Shown here: positions 4,484 through 5,455 of the stretch, piece by piece
How the letters are laid out: each line of letters begins with the position of its first letter
How positions within the stretch are numbered: position 1 is the first letter of the stretch
Assembly (NCBI GenBank): GCA_905236255.1
Contig: CAJOPK010000057.1
Location: 1-5,455, forward strand
DNA length: 5,455 bases
Source of the DNA: an uncultured Selenomonadaceae bacterium
Lineage (GTDB): Bacteria > Bacillota > Negativicutes > Selenomonadales > Selenomonadaceae
Direction of reading: 5' to 3'
Position numbers and translations under genes: made by a program
Notes under the pieces: model-generated
Told to the model about the DNA's origin: nothing
What the model saw: only the letters and a program-made list of their open reading frames with translations
Database searches by the model: none

Positions 4484-5455
4484 TTAAAAATTCTCCTTCC
4501 GCAAAATAATCCCGCCGCCGATAACTTCATCTTCATCATAAAAAACTATCGACTGACCCGGAGTAACGGCGCGTTGCGGCTCATCAAATTCCACAAAAAT
4601 TCTGTCGTCAATTTTTTTTGCGGTACATTCGGCAACTCGCGGACCGTAACGAATTTTTGCCGAAAATTTTTTCGGAAGTTCCGGCGGATAAATCCAATGA
4701 ACACTTTCGGCGGTCAAAGTCTTTGAAAAAACTTCCTCATTTCCGCCGGCAATCACCCGCCGATTTTTTACGTCCAATCCGGAAACATAAAGAGGTTTTT
4801 CGGCGGCAATTCCCATGCCTTTTCGTTGACCGATCGTAAAATTTGCAACGCCGGAATGATGCCCCAAAACTTTCCCGGAAGTATCGACAATTTCGCCCGG
4901 CTTTAAAGCATCGGCATCCGGCGCAAATTTTGAAATAAAATTTTTATAATCGTCGTCCGGCACAAAACAAATTTCCTGACTGTCACTTTTTTTTGCAACG
5001 GGAAGGTTAAAATTTTCGGCAAGCCGGCGGGTTTCATCTTTTGTCATTCCGGCAAGCGGCAGAAGAATTTTGCTTAAAAGTTCCGGCGTAAGATTGTACA
5101 GTACATAAGATTGATCTTTTTTCAAGTCGTCGGCTTTTTTGAGTTTGTATCTTCCGTCCTCAAAAATTATTTTTGCGTAATGACCGGTTGCAATAAAATC
5201 CGCGCCGAGTTCTTCCGCAAATTTCCAAAGCCGCCCGAATTTGATTTTTCTGTTGCATTGAACGCAGGGATTTGGCGTGCGACCGCGCAGATATTCGCCG
5301 ATAAAATAATCGATTACGTCCGATTTAAATTCTTCCCGAAAATCGGCAACGTAATAATCAATTTTCAAATGATCGGCGACGAGTCGGGCATCTTCAATTT
5401 CCGGAAAACTTTCGGCATCTTTGAGTTTCATGGTAATTCCGAAAACATCATAACC
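4484..5455 (-). CDS. mnmA: tRNA-specific 2-thiouridylase MnmA, 5' end cut by window edge
   Basis: MnmA places sulfur on uridine 34 of tRNA-Lys, -Glu and -Gln, using ATP and persulfide sulfur from a cysteine desulfurase relay. The frame remains open to the right edge: eight codons before the internal ATG at 5431 encode GYDVFGIT, which matches family sequence. The true start, with the PP-loop SGGVDSS, therefore lies outside the window, about 20-25 residues away. The 323 visible residues include RTPNPCVQCN with the first catalytic Cys (visible residue 64), GHYAK (92-96), and SDSQEICFVPDDDY with the second Cys (163). The spacing between them, 99 residues, is near that of E. coli MnmA (Cys102 and Cys199). 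GQRKGMGI and the C-terminal beta-barrel domain are complete. It is the most upstream operon gene seen here, and its TAA abuts the cbiK ATG. Confidence 0.95.
   Translation of the reverse strand, partial: GYDVFGITMKLKDAESFPEIEDARLVADHLKIDYYVADFREEFKSDVIDYFIGEYLRGRTPNPCVQCNRKIKFGRLWKFAEELGADFIATGHYAKIIFEDGRYKLKKADDLKKDQSYVLYNLTPELLSKILLPLAGMTKDETRRLAENFNLPVAKKSDSQEICFVPDDDYKNFISKFAPDADALKPGEIVDTSGKVLGHHSGVANFTIGQRKGMGIAAEKPLYVSGLDVKNRRVIAGGNEEVFSKTLTAESVHWIYPPELPKKFSAKIRYGPRVAECTAKKIDDRIFVEFDEPQRAVTPGQSIVFYDEDEVIGGGIILRKENF
4493..4500 (-). promoter_or_regulatory. Strong ribosome binding site of cbiK
   Basis: The minus strand reads GGAAGGAG within the final codons of mnmA, 9 bases before the cbiK ATG. 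It fixes the cbiK start immediately after the mnmA stop. Confidence 0.75.

Noticed and set aside
5429..5431. ATG at 5431 as the mnmA start
   Set aside because: The frame stays open upstream to the window edge and encodes family-like GYDVFGIT, and the PP-loop would be missing. The gene starts outside the window.
2395..5455. Many recurring TCCGGC and AAATTTTT words across the right half
   Set aside because: They have no regular spacing or flanking structure and fall in different codon frames. Local codon and base preference explains them better than a repeat array.

Overview
The window comes from a bacterial chromosome of moderate to low GC, rich in A and T tracts. It fits an anaerobic Firmicute, tentatively a Negativicutes-like organism. 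The grounds are a short Gram-positive-type signal peptidase I, a free-standing gamma-type 2-oxoacid:ferredoxin oxidoreductase subunit (an enzyme class of anaerobes), a CbiK-type cobalt chelatase of the anaerobic B12 route, and strong AGGAGG-like ribosome binding sites. The lineage is an inference from gene types only. No mobile element, CRISPR array, tRNA or rRNA was recognised.

Layout. Positions 1-1552 hold a leftward unit: lepB (signal peptidase I), then pyrB (aspartate carbamoyltransferase), then the first 24 codons of an unidentified gene that runs off the left edge. Positions 1553-1789 are a divergent intergenic region with a good rightward promoter, a weak leftward promoter candidate and several inverted repeats. 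Positions 1790-2368 hold iorB, the only rightward gene. It appears monocistronic, because the next gene is convergent only 26 bp away. Positions 2395-5455 hold a tightly packed leftward operon in the order mnmA (5' end cut by the right edge), cbiK, a two-TM protein of unknown function, and yigZ. Its junctions are 0 bp, a 4-base ATGA overlap, and another 4-base ATGA overlap, so translational coupling is likely.

Function. The genes are mostly housekeeping: protein export (LepB), pyrimidine synthesis (PyrB), tRNA wobble-uridine thiolation (MnmA), cobalt insertion into sirohydrochlorin (CbiK) and an IMPACT-family protein (YigZ). No single pathway unites the right-hand operon. The least explained elements are the two-TM protein between cbiK and yigZ, the separation of iorB from any iorA, and the palindromes between lepB and iorB, two of which share a TTCAAAC half-site. 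I see no clear evidence of a new defence or mobile system here.
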